64,000 nt of DNA from Monosporascus cannonballus (taxonomy: Eukaryota; Ascomycota; Sordariomycetes; Xylariales): the NCBI GenBank assembly GCA_004154925.1, contig QJNS01000022.1, positions 62,001 to 126,000 of the forward strand, given 5' to 3'. Both the position numbers and the translations under genes were made by a program. Of this stretch, positions 47,025 through 59,400 are shown piece after piece. Each line of letters begins with the position of its first letter. Positions within the stretch are counted from its first letter, which is position 1. The notes under the pieces were generated by a model. The model made no database searches, was not told the origin of the DNA, and saw nothing but the letters and a program-made list of their open reading frames with translations.

Positions 47025-49812
47025 ATATCAATATAGCCCTGAAGAGCTGTGCGGCCTCTCCCTAGTAAGTGTGACAAATGATTGATTGCGGCTTATACAG
47101 GTCGACGTTGAGAGTAAAGCTTGAAAATCTTCGAGAGAAAGCAAAGGTGCACGAACAGCAAGTTAAGGAACCGACGAGATTCCAGTTATGCAACCTAGCT
47201 TCAGGATCGGCTGCGGTAACTACCGTAATGGACCCGATATACCCGTCGCCAGCGATACCGCATAATTCTGTAATCAGTAATAATATCACCATAGGCAAGT
47301 AGATCACATCGCTGCTGTTGAACCTAGCTACGCCATGGCTTAGTTAGCTAACCGACTAGTGGAAATGGTTTCGGCCACTCCGGTATTCTTATCTCTTAGC
47401 TACCACTGTTTTTATCTGTATTTAAGGAGGGTTCACCACCTTCACCTTCTATAGAAGACCTTCTAGAGGTCATGCAACCTTTAATACACCTTTTCTTCAG
47501 TTATATGCTTCTGTGTGTGATGCAGGGTCTCACAGCTGCTGGTATCTACATATGCGGTAAGCCATAACATGCTAAGCTCGTTAATGCCGTCAGGCAATAT
47601 TGTTGGTGGCTGTCCTCCGCATAAGAAAGAAGCTATCGACCAAGCAACGTTCCTTAACTCCAATAATTTGGCCACAACACTATCGCTAGCTGAACTGTTC
47701 TGCGCTTTGGACATGCCGCACGGATCGCAAAGCTCTCCAGATCGTATAACATCATGTTCAACGGCGGGTGCGCTAGCGGGATTAGGCTTGGAGGACTCAT
47801 TCTCTCGTTACACGGCCTTCATGATCCGAATCTCAAAAAAGAACTTCAGCATCGCCCAACTGACTACGCCGCCAACATGCCACAAGATGACATTTAGCGG
47901 GACGTAGACGCTACTGCTCCCCCTTAAGAGCGTGTTCGTTACGTCGTGGATCAGGCGGCAGCTGTGGCCTTTGGCACCTTCGACGAGGCCCGTTGCAGCC
48001 TACTACTCGGAGAAGTTCGAAGACACTTCTCCCAAATAGTCCCCAAGACGGCTCCAAGCATGGGTACGTTAAAGGTATTACTATTACACATTGCTTCGTA
48101 CTTGGTCCTTCATACAGAATTGTAGATCCAAGATGGCCTTCCTACTTCTCACATCTTTTCTCCTCAAAATGTCAGCTCTGGTACTGCGGTTGATATCCAC
48201 ACATAATTTGGGTTCGCGGCCTGCCGCACTCGGCAATTTCTCGCATCTTCACTGTATGCATACATAGTTCCAAGATGTTCTACCGACCACAGTGGGATGG
48301 ATTACTGTTCTCTGGATTATCTACATACCGTTGGGTGATGTCCCAGCAGCTCAGCCCAAGCGCAGGCCTGGCTATTTTTCCATCGATTTGCGGCCACCAC
48401 TCCGGGTCAAATTTTCACCTGGAGTAGCTACTTAGGCGGTTTATACTATAACTCCGGCAGACACTAGAGATACAGGTTTCAAGTATCAATCAGAGATATA
48501 AGTATCCGGTTCATGATACCTTACGCAGTTTCAAGCAACAGTGGCAAGGCTGGCAGGAGGAGACCTGCAGTTGCACGCCTTTCCCTATCATATGAATCCC
48601 GTATCCCGTCTTGTGAGATGAGAGATGATGTTCCAGATTCCGAATCACCGCCACCATCACATATTAGCTACATTTGCCGAGCATAAGGACAAGCCCTGTT
48701 GCTAGGTCCGGCGCAATCGCCGTGCCCGCGAGCGTTGCCGATGAAAATCCACCCCAGCAAGGAATGCCGGTGGAAAGTAATGCACAGGGGCTGTCTTTAT
48801 ACCTACCAACGCGCATCAGTCTCTAGACACTACTCGTTTCGCGGCGTCACGCGCGGCTCGCTTCGTTAACTACGCAGAATCTCTACTTAAGCCACATGGT
48901 GACTAATCGATCCTTTTGAAAAGGGATTTACAGATTCATCCTGCGTCTCCCTCCCTCAGCCTGCCTTTTCTAAGGCTGACAAATCAATGATCATATTCAA
49001 CAGAGCTAAATCCGCCAGTGTCCTACTTATTTTGAGGTGGGCGATGAATGTCACGGTGTAAATCCGGCTCCCTACACTTCTTTTTTGTCGAATGCTTCGG
49101 GTCGTCAATCATTTCATCGTTTGACTATTTCACCATTTCACCAATCACACCTATGAACTCGGTGTTACGTGATGTGTGTAGCCGTGTAGTAATACATATA
49201 TAACCATATAATGCTTGAATTCATAACGTTCGAGCGCCCGATCTTTTACCATAATCCATGAAGCCGCCATCCTACGGAGCCCGGCGATCTGACCACCTGA
49301 GTCGTGATCGGTCCTCGGTCGTGACTGGTCAGTTTAATCGCTGCGTCACGTAGACAATCTTCTAGAGTGTTTGGAGCCACCCATACTGCCGTTCACAAAT
49401 TCCGCCGGAGCTCATCACAGACCGCAGAAAGGCTGTAGATGTCGGACTGGGAGGTCACGTCCTTATCTCAAGTGAGAATTCGAATGAGACTTTCATCAAC
49501 CGGCGCTCCAGACATTCGTAACTATTCTCTCTGGCTTGATTATTCGCGACCCTATTCCAGCTGTTAGAGAATGCGTTCTCCTCTATTACCCGAAATCATC
49601 ACTATGCACCTCGACGAGGCTCATCACAGAGTATCTCGTCGGGCGTGTCGATACGTATCGCATGCTCAGGACATCTGATTTCGGTAGATATTGTCTGCCT
49701 CTGGTATGTTTCCAATGAGATCCCCTTGTAGATTTGCAACGGAAATAAATCGCAATGCTTTAGTTACACCCTGTCGCACACTCAGTTGAGGAGAACCATG
49801 GCACGGATCCTA
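47025..49812. other. Intergenic region, possible coding debris
   Basis: 2.8 kb without an intact gene. One plus-strand frame from about 47694 to 48122 has only two internal stops (one TAG, one TAA) and protein-like text (VRYVVDQAAAVAFGTFDEAR, then LLLGEVRRHFSQIVPK). It may be a decayed gene, but I recognise no family. The rest shows nothing. Confidence 0.4.
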
Positions 49813-50967
49813 TTATTGCCCGATCGACCGCCTCTTGAGAAATGTTACGAGATCGGACGCCATCGCTTTATGTGCCTGCGTGCTCCTGGTGCCGTATGTT
49901 AGCGCAGAAGTTGGAGGCTTTCTGGGTATCGTAGATGCAACTCACATATGCCCCGAATTATACCAGAAATACTCGTCCAACGGTTGACACCCGTACTTGG
50001 CAGGGTTGACGAGTACTTCAGGCAGTGCGTACGACGGGCAGAAGGACGTCGTGTTTTTGATGCCGTACGTCTCGGGGTCGTCCAGCACCCCATTCAAAAA
50101 GCTGTTAGCATCGTAGACCAGCGTCTCCGCCGCGCGATTCCTAGCTTGGAATGCCCGCCTGTGTCTCTCGAGTGCTCTGTTCCACCAGCCGATCATGGTC
50201 TTGCTTGGAAGAGGCCTCTCCTTTCTCACGTTTGCCGCTGTCCGGTCGAGCGGTGGCAGGTTAATGAACAGGAAGTTCTTGTATCCTGCTTCATACATCG
50301 GTTTGACACTCTGCTCGAAGACAGCATTGACGAGCGTGTCATAAAACTTCGGAAGCAACACGCTGGCGAAATCGGAAGAGTCGTTGATGTCGTTGATGCC
50401 GATCCAGATGGCAACCAGCGCCTTCGACTTGTCCATCTTCCGCCCGACCACGGGCTCCGCCCAGGTGAGGTACTGCTGCGTCTGGTTCACTAGGGGGATC
50501 GTATAGTCATGGTGCAGGGGGAGAAACTCCTCCGATACGTCCGCGCCGGCGAAGGCGAAGTCCCAGAGCTGGACGTCGCACGCCAGCGGCGAGGTCTCGC
50601 CCGGCTCAGTCCCGCATCCCGTCAGGACTTCGACCCAGTTCGCCCCGGCGTTGGCCGTTCCCGTGAAGTTTTGTACTATCTTGTTGGATAGTAGCTTCTC
50701 CGGGGGGAAGCCAAACTCTCCTGGGAGGTAGCTCCCGATGAAGCTGTACTTCGGATAGCCCGCCGTTCCCTGGACGAACGTATATGAGTCCCCGAACGCA
50801 ACTCTGTGGTCTCGTCAGTTTGCGCCTTGATATTTGAGCATTCGTTCATCTTCGACTGACAGGTACTTTATCTCGTCCCATTGGAAGCAAGGCTTAGGTA
50901 CAAAGCTGGCGCTCGCCCGAGCGGCGAGTATCGCTAAAGTTAATATGGCTGCTCCCAATCCCGCCAT
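49813..50967 (-). CDS. Secreted GDSL/SGNH-hydrolase, carbohydrate esterase family 16-like
   Basis: Three exons: 50967-50867, 50803-49946 and 49885-49813. Intron 1 (63 bp) starts GTACCT, has branch CTGAC and ends CCACAG. Intron 2 (60 bp) starts GTGAGT, has branch CTAAC and ends ACCAG. The total is exactly 344 codons, 343 residues. A signal peptide is evident (MAGLGAAILTLAILAARASA). Block I is VAFGDSYTFVQG with nucleophile Ser40. Block III is IWIGINDINDS. Block V is DEYFWYNSGHMS with Asp310 and His319. This is the pattern of fungal acetylesterases that remove acetyl groups from xylo-oligosaccharides or related cell-wall sugars. The product probably works outside the cell in plant-biomass breakdown. 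A lipase/thioesterase role in the wider SGNH family cannot be excluded. Confidence 0.87.
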
Positions 50968-53645
50968 GACACCGAAGATTATTATCTAGCACCAACTGCT
51001 TCAAAGCCTTCCCAGCGAGATTTCTCCATGACATGTTGTCATTTAGATACGGGCAAGTAGAATGTCTTATACACCGTTTGGATCCCTGTACTATAGAGCC
51101 AACGATACCAGCGCAGTCAACGAAGCCGCGGGGGCCATCGCGAAAGCTTCGTGAAAGTTCGGGACGACTTCCATTGGTGGAAAACTGACTATACTTACCT
51201 TCCTCGGCATAAAGTCACGTCTGATCTGCCGTAGCTCGGCATGTAGGGGCTCCACACGTCCCACAGTCCGCCCTGGCGTGCCCGCCTATGCCGTCGCCTT
51301 CCCCGCATTAAACCCCCCGCCGAGCCGACCGCCTCTGCCACGGTACCTATGACTGCATTTTACCATCTAGCCCTTGGCCGCACGGCTGCCGAAATACAAT
51401 TACTAATCGGCAGATTGACTAGACGGCCATAGAGGACACATAAGTGATGGATCCACGCAATTCAGCTCTTCAAGTTCTGCCGCTGGTGGGATTTCGCCGG
51501 CCGTGATCCGTGTCTTGGTCCAGATCTTCCTTGGTGGCAGTGACGCGAAATGCTGAAGTGAACGCAGGCACTTGCTTAATATAAAATGACAAGAAGAGTC
51601 GCATCGCTGCTGCTCTGTTTGGCAAGCTAAGTTCGATGGATTTCCGGCACGTCTACCTAGTAGCCACGGCTCTCGCCTCTGTCAGTTTCCTGGTTCACCA
51701 CTGCTGAATGTGCTTGATAAGACAACATCCACGACGAGATATGCGAGGGTTCAAAATAATCTTATAGAGTCGTACGGCCCAAGGTTATGTATTGGGAATC
51801 TCTAGCAATACGGCGCAAAGAGGCGGCCTCGGATTCCATCTTCAGTTTCAGGGAGGATTTTACCTTAGTAATCATGCCAGTTGGCAGTAACTCGACCTGA
51901 AGTACGATTGTACCCACAGGCGACGTTGTGGTAAACTCGGACCGGTCGAAACCGAACTAGTACTGTGTCTGAGGACCGGCTGACGGCTGACCGCTCGCCC
52001 ACCGTTTCTCATTCCTGACGGCAGCCACGTTGTGGTGCTGCATGCATCTCTATGTCCGATGTCTTGAAATCCTAAAGGCCAAAAATAGCTTAAGGCTACC
52101 CATGCCAAACAGATGCGGGCCATCGATCGCATGGAATTAAGCGAAGGAATAACCAATAGCAATGGCCGTTCACCAGGCCAAGCTTTCAAGGCCATCGATG
52201 GCTGCTACGCGACTCCACCCGTGTTATAATGAATCATCATACGCCCGCGACATTTGTAGGGGTGGTCTTTCACTCATTGGGCAAAGGACAGTCGTCAGTG
52301 GGTAGAGGCGAAAGCCGTGAAAGTTAGACTGGATAGACAATCGATTCTACAATTTCTAACCCGGCATAAATAATATGGCCAAATCCACCTCCGCGATATC
52401 CCTTCATTTGCGAGACTCTCCCTCCGCTAGCGACTGTAACGTACAGCATGAGCCGCTCGAATTACGGTCGAACAGAAACCCCCGGTTGCAAAGTTGGTTA
52501 GACGAACATCGCCATTTTTTAATCTTCATTTCATAGTCAGAGTTCTGACAGGACTCGCACGGTGCTTGCCGGAGTTGCGTCCGAGCCGGTTTCAACCTTG
52601 AACCATCCAATCCGGACCAAGGTAGCTCCTGATTGGCGTCGATGTCGCGCCGTCAGTCGTCGATCCGCTAGAGCGAATCGTCAAAACCGAAAGGAGCGAC
52701 CTGGGACTGACTGGCAGCCAGTAATCAGCACCACTACCTTCTTGGCTCGCTTAACAACTTTCCAGTCGCCCGCCGACTAGAAATCGCCCAACAGTCGTGG
52801 ACAAGCCACATCCCCCAAAAGGAGTTTCCATAAGCGAACTTGCATGAAGGACGTTGACATCGCTAAGCAACCCGAGGGCGGAGTGGATGGCTGATTTTGA
52901 TTCATTGATTGTCAACCGGAACCCTCGTTATTCGTATATATTAAGTGCTGCGAATCATATACCTTTCTCCTTGGAGGGGTCCTTTCTCACATGTCCTCAA
53001 TCTACACGTCGTCGACGGTCGTAGCATGATCGGAGATCCTGCACCACTGCGTGCGTATAACATCCGAGACACTTCCCTTCTTTTATCGGCTCCCGAAAAT
53101 CCATTATAGGGTCCGTGACACAAAGTTAACTTCCCCTCAACAGCCTTACCATCTTCTCCCTTTTCCCGCAAACCCCGTTGTACAGCAGCCTAACCTTGTG
53201 TAGCTTGGGGACCTAAGACCTGTCTGTTGGTTTCGGCTACCTCCCGGGCTTGTGCGACTGGCCGCCACGCCTCAGGACGCCACGTTCTTCTTTCATAATC
53301 CTTTGTCTCGCTTAGCTGGTGCCCGTGATCTCGCCCGCACGGGACATCCCCGATCCGGACCTTCACGGTCCTGGGGACTGGGAGTCTCTTGCCTAATCAA
53401 AAGGGAGTCTTTATCTTACAGGGGTTTCCCCTTGGCATCCGTTCCGGGTTCGTTGGGAACTGTTGCCCCCTTAAAATTTTAATATCTGATTTTGCCGATT
53501 GTCTTGCCAGGGGTTCGGCTGCTCTCCGAATCTGAGCGCCGGCTGAGTTTGGACCGGCAAGAGTCGCTTGTCTAGGGGTGAGCCTCGAAGTCAACGGACG
53601 AGACACATTCAAGCCGAAGCGATCATCGTTCTACACTCAGAGAAT
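50968..53645. other. Intergenic region, no gene seen
   Basis: 2.7 kb of normal composition with only short frames (up to 107 codons, minus strand 51872-52195) lacking domains. It should contain the promoters of the esterase gene and of the carotenoid oxygenase gene. Confidence 0.5.
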
Positions 53646-55485
53646 ATGGGGCAAGAGGCAAGGTCAGTGCGAAGAGGTTTGGAGGACGAGGATGGGGACT
53701 TTGAGTCTGTGGTACAAAAGTTGTTGGAACAGAATTTTGACGACTGGCCAAATGAAGCGGGTGTAAGGACCCCTTTCCTACTGCTACTTTCGGTCGACGA
53801 CTGACATCGGGGAACAGTTCGAAGGTCTGACGGAAGTTCGGGGACCCGTCGAACTCACTGTCAGAGGAAGGATCCCCGCCTACGCCGCAGGTACACTCTA
53901 CCGCACTGGACCTGGCGCATATTGTGTAGAGGATACGCCGACCGGTACTTTCCGAACCACGCATTGGTTCGACGGATTTGGCCATACTCACAAATTTGAC
54001 ATCATCACAGACTCGCGGGTTCCCGGGGCCCCGATGCGTGTTGAGTACTCCTCGAAACGACAATCTGAGGAGCTTGTAGAGACCATAAAGAAGACAGGGA
54101 ATCGACAGCAGAGCATTAGTTTCGCCCAGCGTCGTGACCCCTGTATAGGCCTCTTCGGCAAGCTCATGACCGTATGGCGGAACCCGTCGGCAAAGCAGAA
54201 CGCTGGCTCAGATAATGTCTGCGTCACCGTGCAAGCGAACGTCCCCGGTCTGCCATCGGAAGCGACGCAGGTGGTCGAATCCGGACACAGATCCGGTATC
54301 AAAAATGTCTGGCTTACTACGGATAGCACTAGTCTAAAGGAATTCGATCGGGAAACCCTAGAGCCGATAGGGTACGCCACTCAGGAAAAGCTCCATCCGC
54401 TCCTGAGGGGCCCTCTGAGCTGTGCTCACGCTCAGCGAGACCCGAAGACCGGCGACATCTTCAACTACAACCTTGATATGGGGCGTCACGCGACCTATCG
54501 CGTGTTTCGGGTCAACGCCTCGGACGGCAAGACAGATATCCTCGCTACGATAAGCGCGGCCAATATCAAGCCTGCTTATATCCATTCTTTCTTTCTTTCT
54601 CCCTCGTTCGTGATCTTGTGCATTCCCTCCACACACCTCGCGTTTATGGGGCTCAAAATAGTCTGGGAGCGTAACATCGTCGACGCCATCGAGCCTTTCG
54701 ACAAGTCAAAAGTTTGCAAGTGGTTCGTCATTGATCGTATAGGCAACCGAGGTGTTGTAGCCAGGTTCAAAAGCGATGCGGGCTTCTTTTTCCACAGCAT
54801 CAACGCCTTCGAGGAGCGCGACGAGGCGACGGGCTATATCAAGATATCCTGCGACCTCGTCCAATACAATACACTGGACGTCATCCGAACTTTCGAGATG
54901 GATGTCTTGCTCCGGAATGACGGGGGGGCCCCGAGATTCTGGGGCGACGAGACGCGAAACCGCAACACGCGCGCCCGTCTCGTCCGTCACGAATTGGTAA
55001 TCCCGTCGAGGGCACTTGACGTGGGGCAACAGGCACGTAAACCGCCGGTCTCGGGAAAAACAGAAAAGATCCTCGAGATTAAGGCGCCGCATGTCGGTGA
55101 ACTACCGACTATCAACCCGGCGTACGCTACTCGGAAGTATCGCTACGTCTACAGCCTGCCCAACCGCGGATACAGCACGCTGCTCGACAGCCTTGCCAAG
55201 ACGGACCTCGAGACTCGTGAGGCGCTGTACTGGGACAACCCTGACGGGCACACGCCGGGAGAGGCCATCTTCGTGCCGCGACCGAAGGGCGCCGAGGACG
55301 GAGAGGGCGAGCTCGACGAGGACGACGGCGTCCTGCTCAGCGTGGTGCTCGACGGCTTCGGCAGGAGGAGCTACCTTCTCTGCCTCGACGCCAAGACCAT
55401 GACGGAGCTGGGACGCGCGGAATGCGAGTGGCCTGTCGCGTTCGGCTTTCATGGCCTGCATTCATCGACTGCGCTGCTGTGTTAG
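53646..55485 (+). CDS. Carotenoid oxygenase (RPE65/CCD family)
   Basis: Two exons: 53646-53762 and 53818-55485. The 55-bp intron starts GTAAGG, has branch CTGAC and ends GAACAG, phase 0, and joins DWPNEAG to FEGLTEVRGPVELTV. 594 residues. The four iron-binding His of the seven-bladed propeller are visible: His243 (SCAHAQRDP), His295 (AYIHSFFLS), His365 (GFFFHSINAFEE) and His584 (AFGFHGLHS). GTLYRTGPGAY and HWFDGFGHTHKFDI near the N-terminus are also typical. These non-haem iron enzymes split conjugated double bonds of carotenoids, apocarotenoids or stilbenes. Length would suit the CarT/CAO-2 or BCO2-like branch, but motifs alone do not settle the substrate. No carotenoid synthesis gene lies in the window. 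The ending (STALLC) is short but keeps the last ligand. Confidence 0.9.
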
Positions 55486-56098
55486 TGATGGGCTTGAGTT
55501 GGAAAAGGGGGTGGGTGGGGGCACTTTAATTTGGACGACGATTGCAAGGTTTATTTGTGGTTAGGGCGGTTTATATTCTGCTACAATGTGTAGACTCTAT
55601 TTTGTTGAGCGACAACGTGGACTTCACAGAGATTTATGGGTATGTCACGGAGGCAGATGGATCAAGTGAACAATCAATAGTTATAATATACCACCCTTTG
55701 ACCTGTTATTTAGCCAATGTTATAGGGCTGTGGAGAGGCGTATGTATATAAAGTCTTTGGTCTCCTCGTAGACCATGTTTGCCACGCGCTCGTCTCCGGT
55801 CAACTTTATTAGAAGCCCCAGGAAGTGAGGTTACTGTTAAGTAAATAATCGTTATGGTTAATCGCCATCACTAGGGAAGCCAGGTCATTGTAGCTTGCAC
55901 GGCCCATTTTACTCATATGTAGCACTGGGGCTAGACAATGGGGTTTCCCCTTCTCCCAAGATAACTTTACTGCAGGTGTCATAACGGATAAGGAGTGGAA
56001 CATAATACCTAGTTATCGTATGAGCGCATATGCTACGTGAACGGATTCAACGATACTTGATGGTCTTATTTATAAGCTCTAAGCTCCTGTACCGAAAC
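55486..56098. other. Right edge of the gene island
   Basis: 613 bp holding the oxygenase 3' end and the target site GAAAC (56094-56098) of the Gypsy insertion. No gene is seen. Confidence 0.5.
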
Positions 56099-56469
56099 TG
56101 TTATGACCTAACAGGCTGCGGCCTCGGGAAACGGTCGCAACAGGAAAATGACTAAGCCATGTGGGTCAAGTCACGTAATGGCTCGATAGGATCGATCATA
56201 AAGCCCATAGAGCCAGGCTCGACAGGATCGATCGTAAAGCCCATAAAGCCAGGTTCGACAAGTTAAAAGAAGTAAGTATAAGACGCTTATTATTTCCATA
56301 GTTTAAATAGCTTTAGTTTGCAATATAACATCGTTACCTAAGGCACCCTTAGCATTACGAGACGTAACACGGTTACTGTATCCATTATTCAGATTCCCAC
56401 GATACTCCTGCCAACATAAACCCGTACGACTAAGGTTTAATAGTTGGTTAAACCCCCTAGCACGTCACA
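56099..56469 (+). repeat. Left LTR, type A, with 36-bp tandem duplication
   Basis: It starts TGTTATGACCTAACAGGCTG and ends CCCCTAGCACGTCACA. Units 56181-56216 and 56217-56252 are a 36-bp tandem repeat (GATCGATCrTAAAGCCCATA core). The right LTR has one unit, which accounts for the 36-bp length difference. Confidence 0.88.
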
Positions 56470-56471
56470 CG

Positions 56472-59400
56472 TTTCAAGCTCGATCGGCCTGATTATCTGT
56501 CGGATTACATCGCTATGGCAATCAAGATTGACGATCGACAATACGCATGGCGCACTAGAGGCACCAAAGGAAAAAATAACAGCAAACCCCGACATATGGC
56601 CAACACCAACGCTCCTTAACGCAGCAACACTTCTTACGGCACGGAACCAAAACTTATGGAACTAGGAGCCACTCATAAAAAAGACTGGAGCCAGATCAAG
56701 TGCTACAATTGCAACAAGATAGGACATAAGGCATCGTAATGCAAGGCACCTAAGAAGCCCCATCAAGACAATTGGAAACCTATACCCGAAGGACAATCCA
56801 AAAAAAATCAAAAGGACGGAGGCAAATCCATCAACATAATTTAACCTAAATACATACCAGGTCCCCCAGGGCGAAAAATCCAACAAGGAATGCGAAAAGC
56901 CAAAAAGCTGGCTTAATAAACATCGCGAATACAGCAAAGAGCATTACAAAGATAATTACGCGAATACCAGGACTGGACAAAAAAAATTTGTCCAAGAAAC
57001 CCTAATCGATACGGCAGAATGCATGCCATACATTGTCGACGACAAGAATATCCCAATCACAAAGAATAGAAATAATATATTTACGTACGAATTACCCGCA
57101 TATATTATAAAGGATTCGATTTTCCAAATCGTACCGGAAATAACAAAAACGATAAATAATGGTATCGATATTTTCGAACCTTAGCCCCAGAAAATATCCA
57201 GCAGCTGGCCGAAGCAAAAAATTAACTTGAAAAAAAGTAATACCCGCAAAAAAACCCTTTTGTTATTATAGATGGTATAATTACTAAACGGAAAAAAGTT
57301 AATCTAACGTACGGTAAAAAAATATTACCAGAAAGTTATTAAAAATCTTTATTATTAATTAATATTTATTATAAATCCTTAGGAAAAAAACTTATTAAAG
57401 AAAAAATACGTTAATTTATAGAAAATCTCTGGAATAACGGTTAAAATAACGTATAATAAGATATAATCGCAAACACAAAAAAATATTTTATTCCATAATG
57501 AAAAAATATTGTAGCAAAATTAAAAATAGCTGATATAGTTCGAAGGAATAGTATGCCGGCAATAACGACAAATATAATAACTTAATACGTTAAACGAAAA
57601 AAATAAGCAAAACCTAATAACTTCGAATAAAAATTTAAAAATATTACCTATAAAAAACCGCAAAATAACAATACCTAAAAACGTTATAAGAAATTTCCGA
57701 AAAAGGTTTTAAATACGACGATAAAAAACGTAAATAACTTTATTACTTTAAATATATAAATTGGAATATATTAATATATTGCAATAATAAACGGCAGAAT
57801 TTTAGGCGGAAATAATATTATACTAGATATAATTAATAAGCTTAAATTATTATAAAAATATAAATTAAAACCTTATATAATAACGAATACCGAAAGTTAA
57901 GAATTCGCCTATAATAATAAAAAAATTATACGCAAAATTAATTACTTTAAGATTTTTATCTGAAAACGATATTAAATAATTAATTTTAATATCGTTTTAT
58001 TCGGGAATTACGATATAATCTTAAAATTATTATAAATACATTAATAGAGAATTTTAATTAATAATAAAATTAGCCAAATAAAATTCGTTTTATTCCTTAT
58101 TAATAAATGAAAACAAAATTAAGATCTTAATATTCGATCGATAATAACGATAAATGCAGGCATAAAAGTACGACAAAAACCTTATTATCTAAAAGGACAA
58201 AATATATAAAAAAATAAGTATTAAAGAAAAATATAACGCATCGTTATTATTATTAAAACGAAACTAAAGTAATTAAATAACGACTTAAAATAATAAAAAT
58301 AACAATCTCAAAAATCAAAAAATCTAATTAATATGTTATTATAATATTACAAATATAAGTAGCTTTTCACAAAAGAACTTAATACGAAATTACCAAAATA
58401 TAATAAATAGGATTATAAGATAATTTTTAAAAAAAGATTTTCGACCAAGTTTTACCTTATTTATAACCTTAATAAAAATGAGTTAAGTACTTTCAGAAAA
58501 TATCTAGAAAATCGGTTACCAAAAAAATAGATTCGATTTTCGAAATTACTAACAGAATATCCGGTATTTTTTTATACCGAAAAAAAAAGAAAAATTACAA
58601 CTTATAATTAATTATTAATAATTAAACGACATTATTATTAAAAATTAAATACTATTACCCTTAATTACGGAAATAAAAAACCGATTTTACGGAATTAAAT
58701 AGTTTATAGCATTTAATTCCAGAAATAAATATAACCTTATTAAAATTAAAAAAAATATAAATAAAAAATAACTTTTAAAACGAAATACGGATTATTTAAG
58801 TATTTAATTATATTAATAAGACTTACGAACGTATTAGCAATTTTCTAACAAATAATAAATTATATATTACGAAAATACCTTAATATTTTTATCGTATATT
58901 ATATCGACGATTTTCTTATCTTTTTAAAAACGGAAAAAGCATACGTAAAATACGTTTATAAAAATCTTTAAGCTTTATAAAACGCAAAGTTACTTACTAA
59001 TGCAAAAAAAAAATAATTTCATAAACAAAAAGTAAAATATCTGGAACATATTATTATCTCAAAATATATCAAAATAAACTCTAAAAAAATAACTACAGTC
59101 ATAAATTAACAAACGTCAATAATAAAAAAAATATTCCTTAAATTCGCTAATTATTACAGGAAATTTATTCGAAATTTTAACAAAATAATTATACCCTTAA
59201 CGAATCTGACGAAAAAAAAATTCAAATAAACGCCAGATACGGAAAAAACATTTCGAAATATTAAAGATACGATTACCAGCAAGCTAATACTAATTATATA
59301 CGATCTAAACTATCCCGTTGAATTAAAAACCGATATTTCGGATTACGCATTAAATATAATAATCGGATAATAAAATAATCAAGGCAAATTACACCCTATT

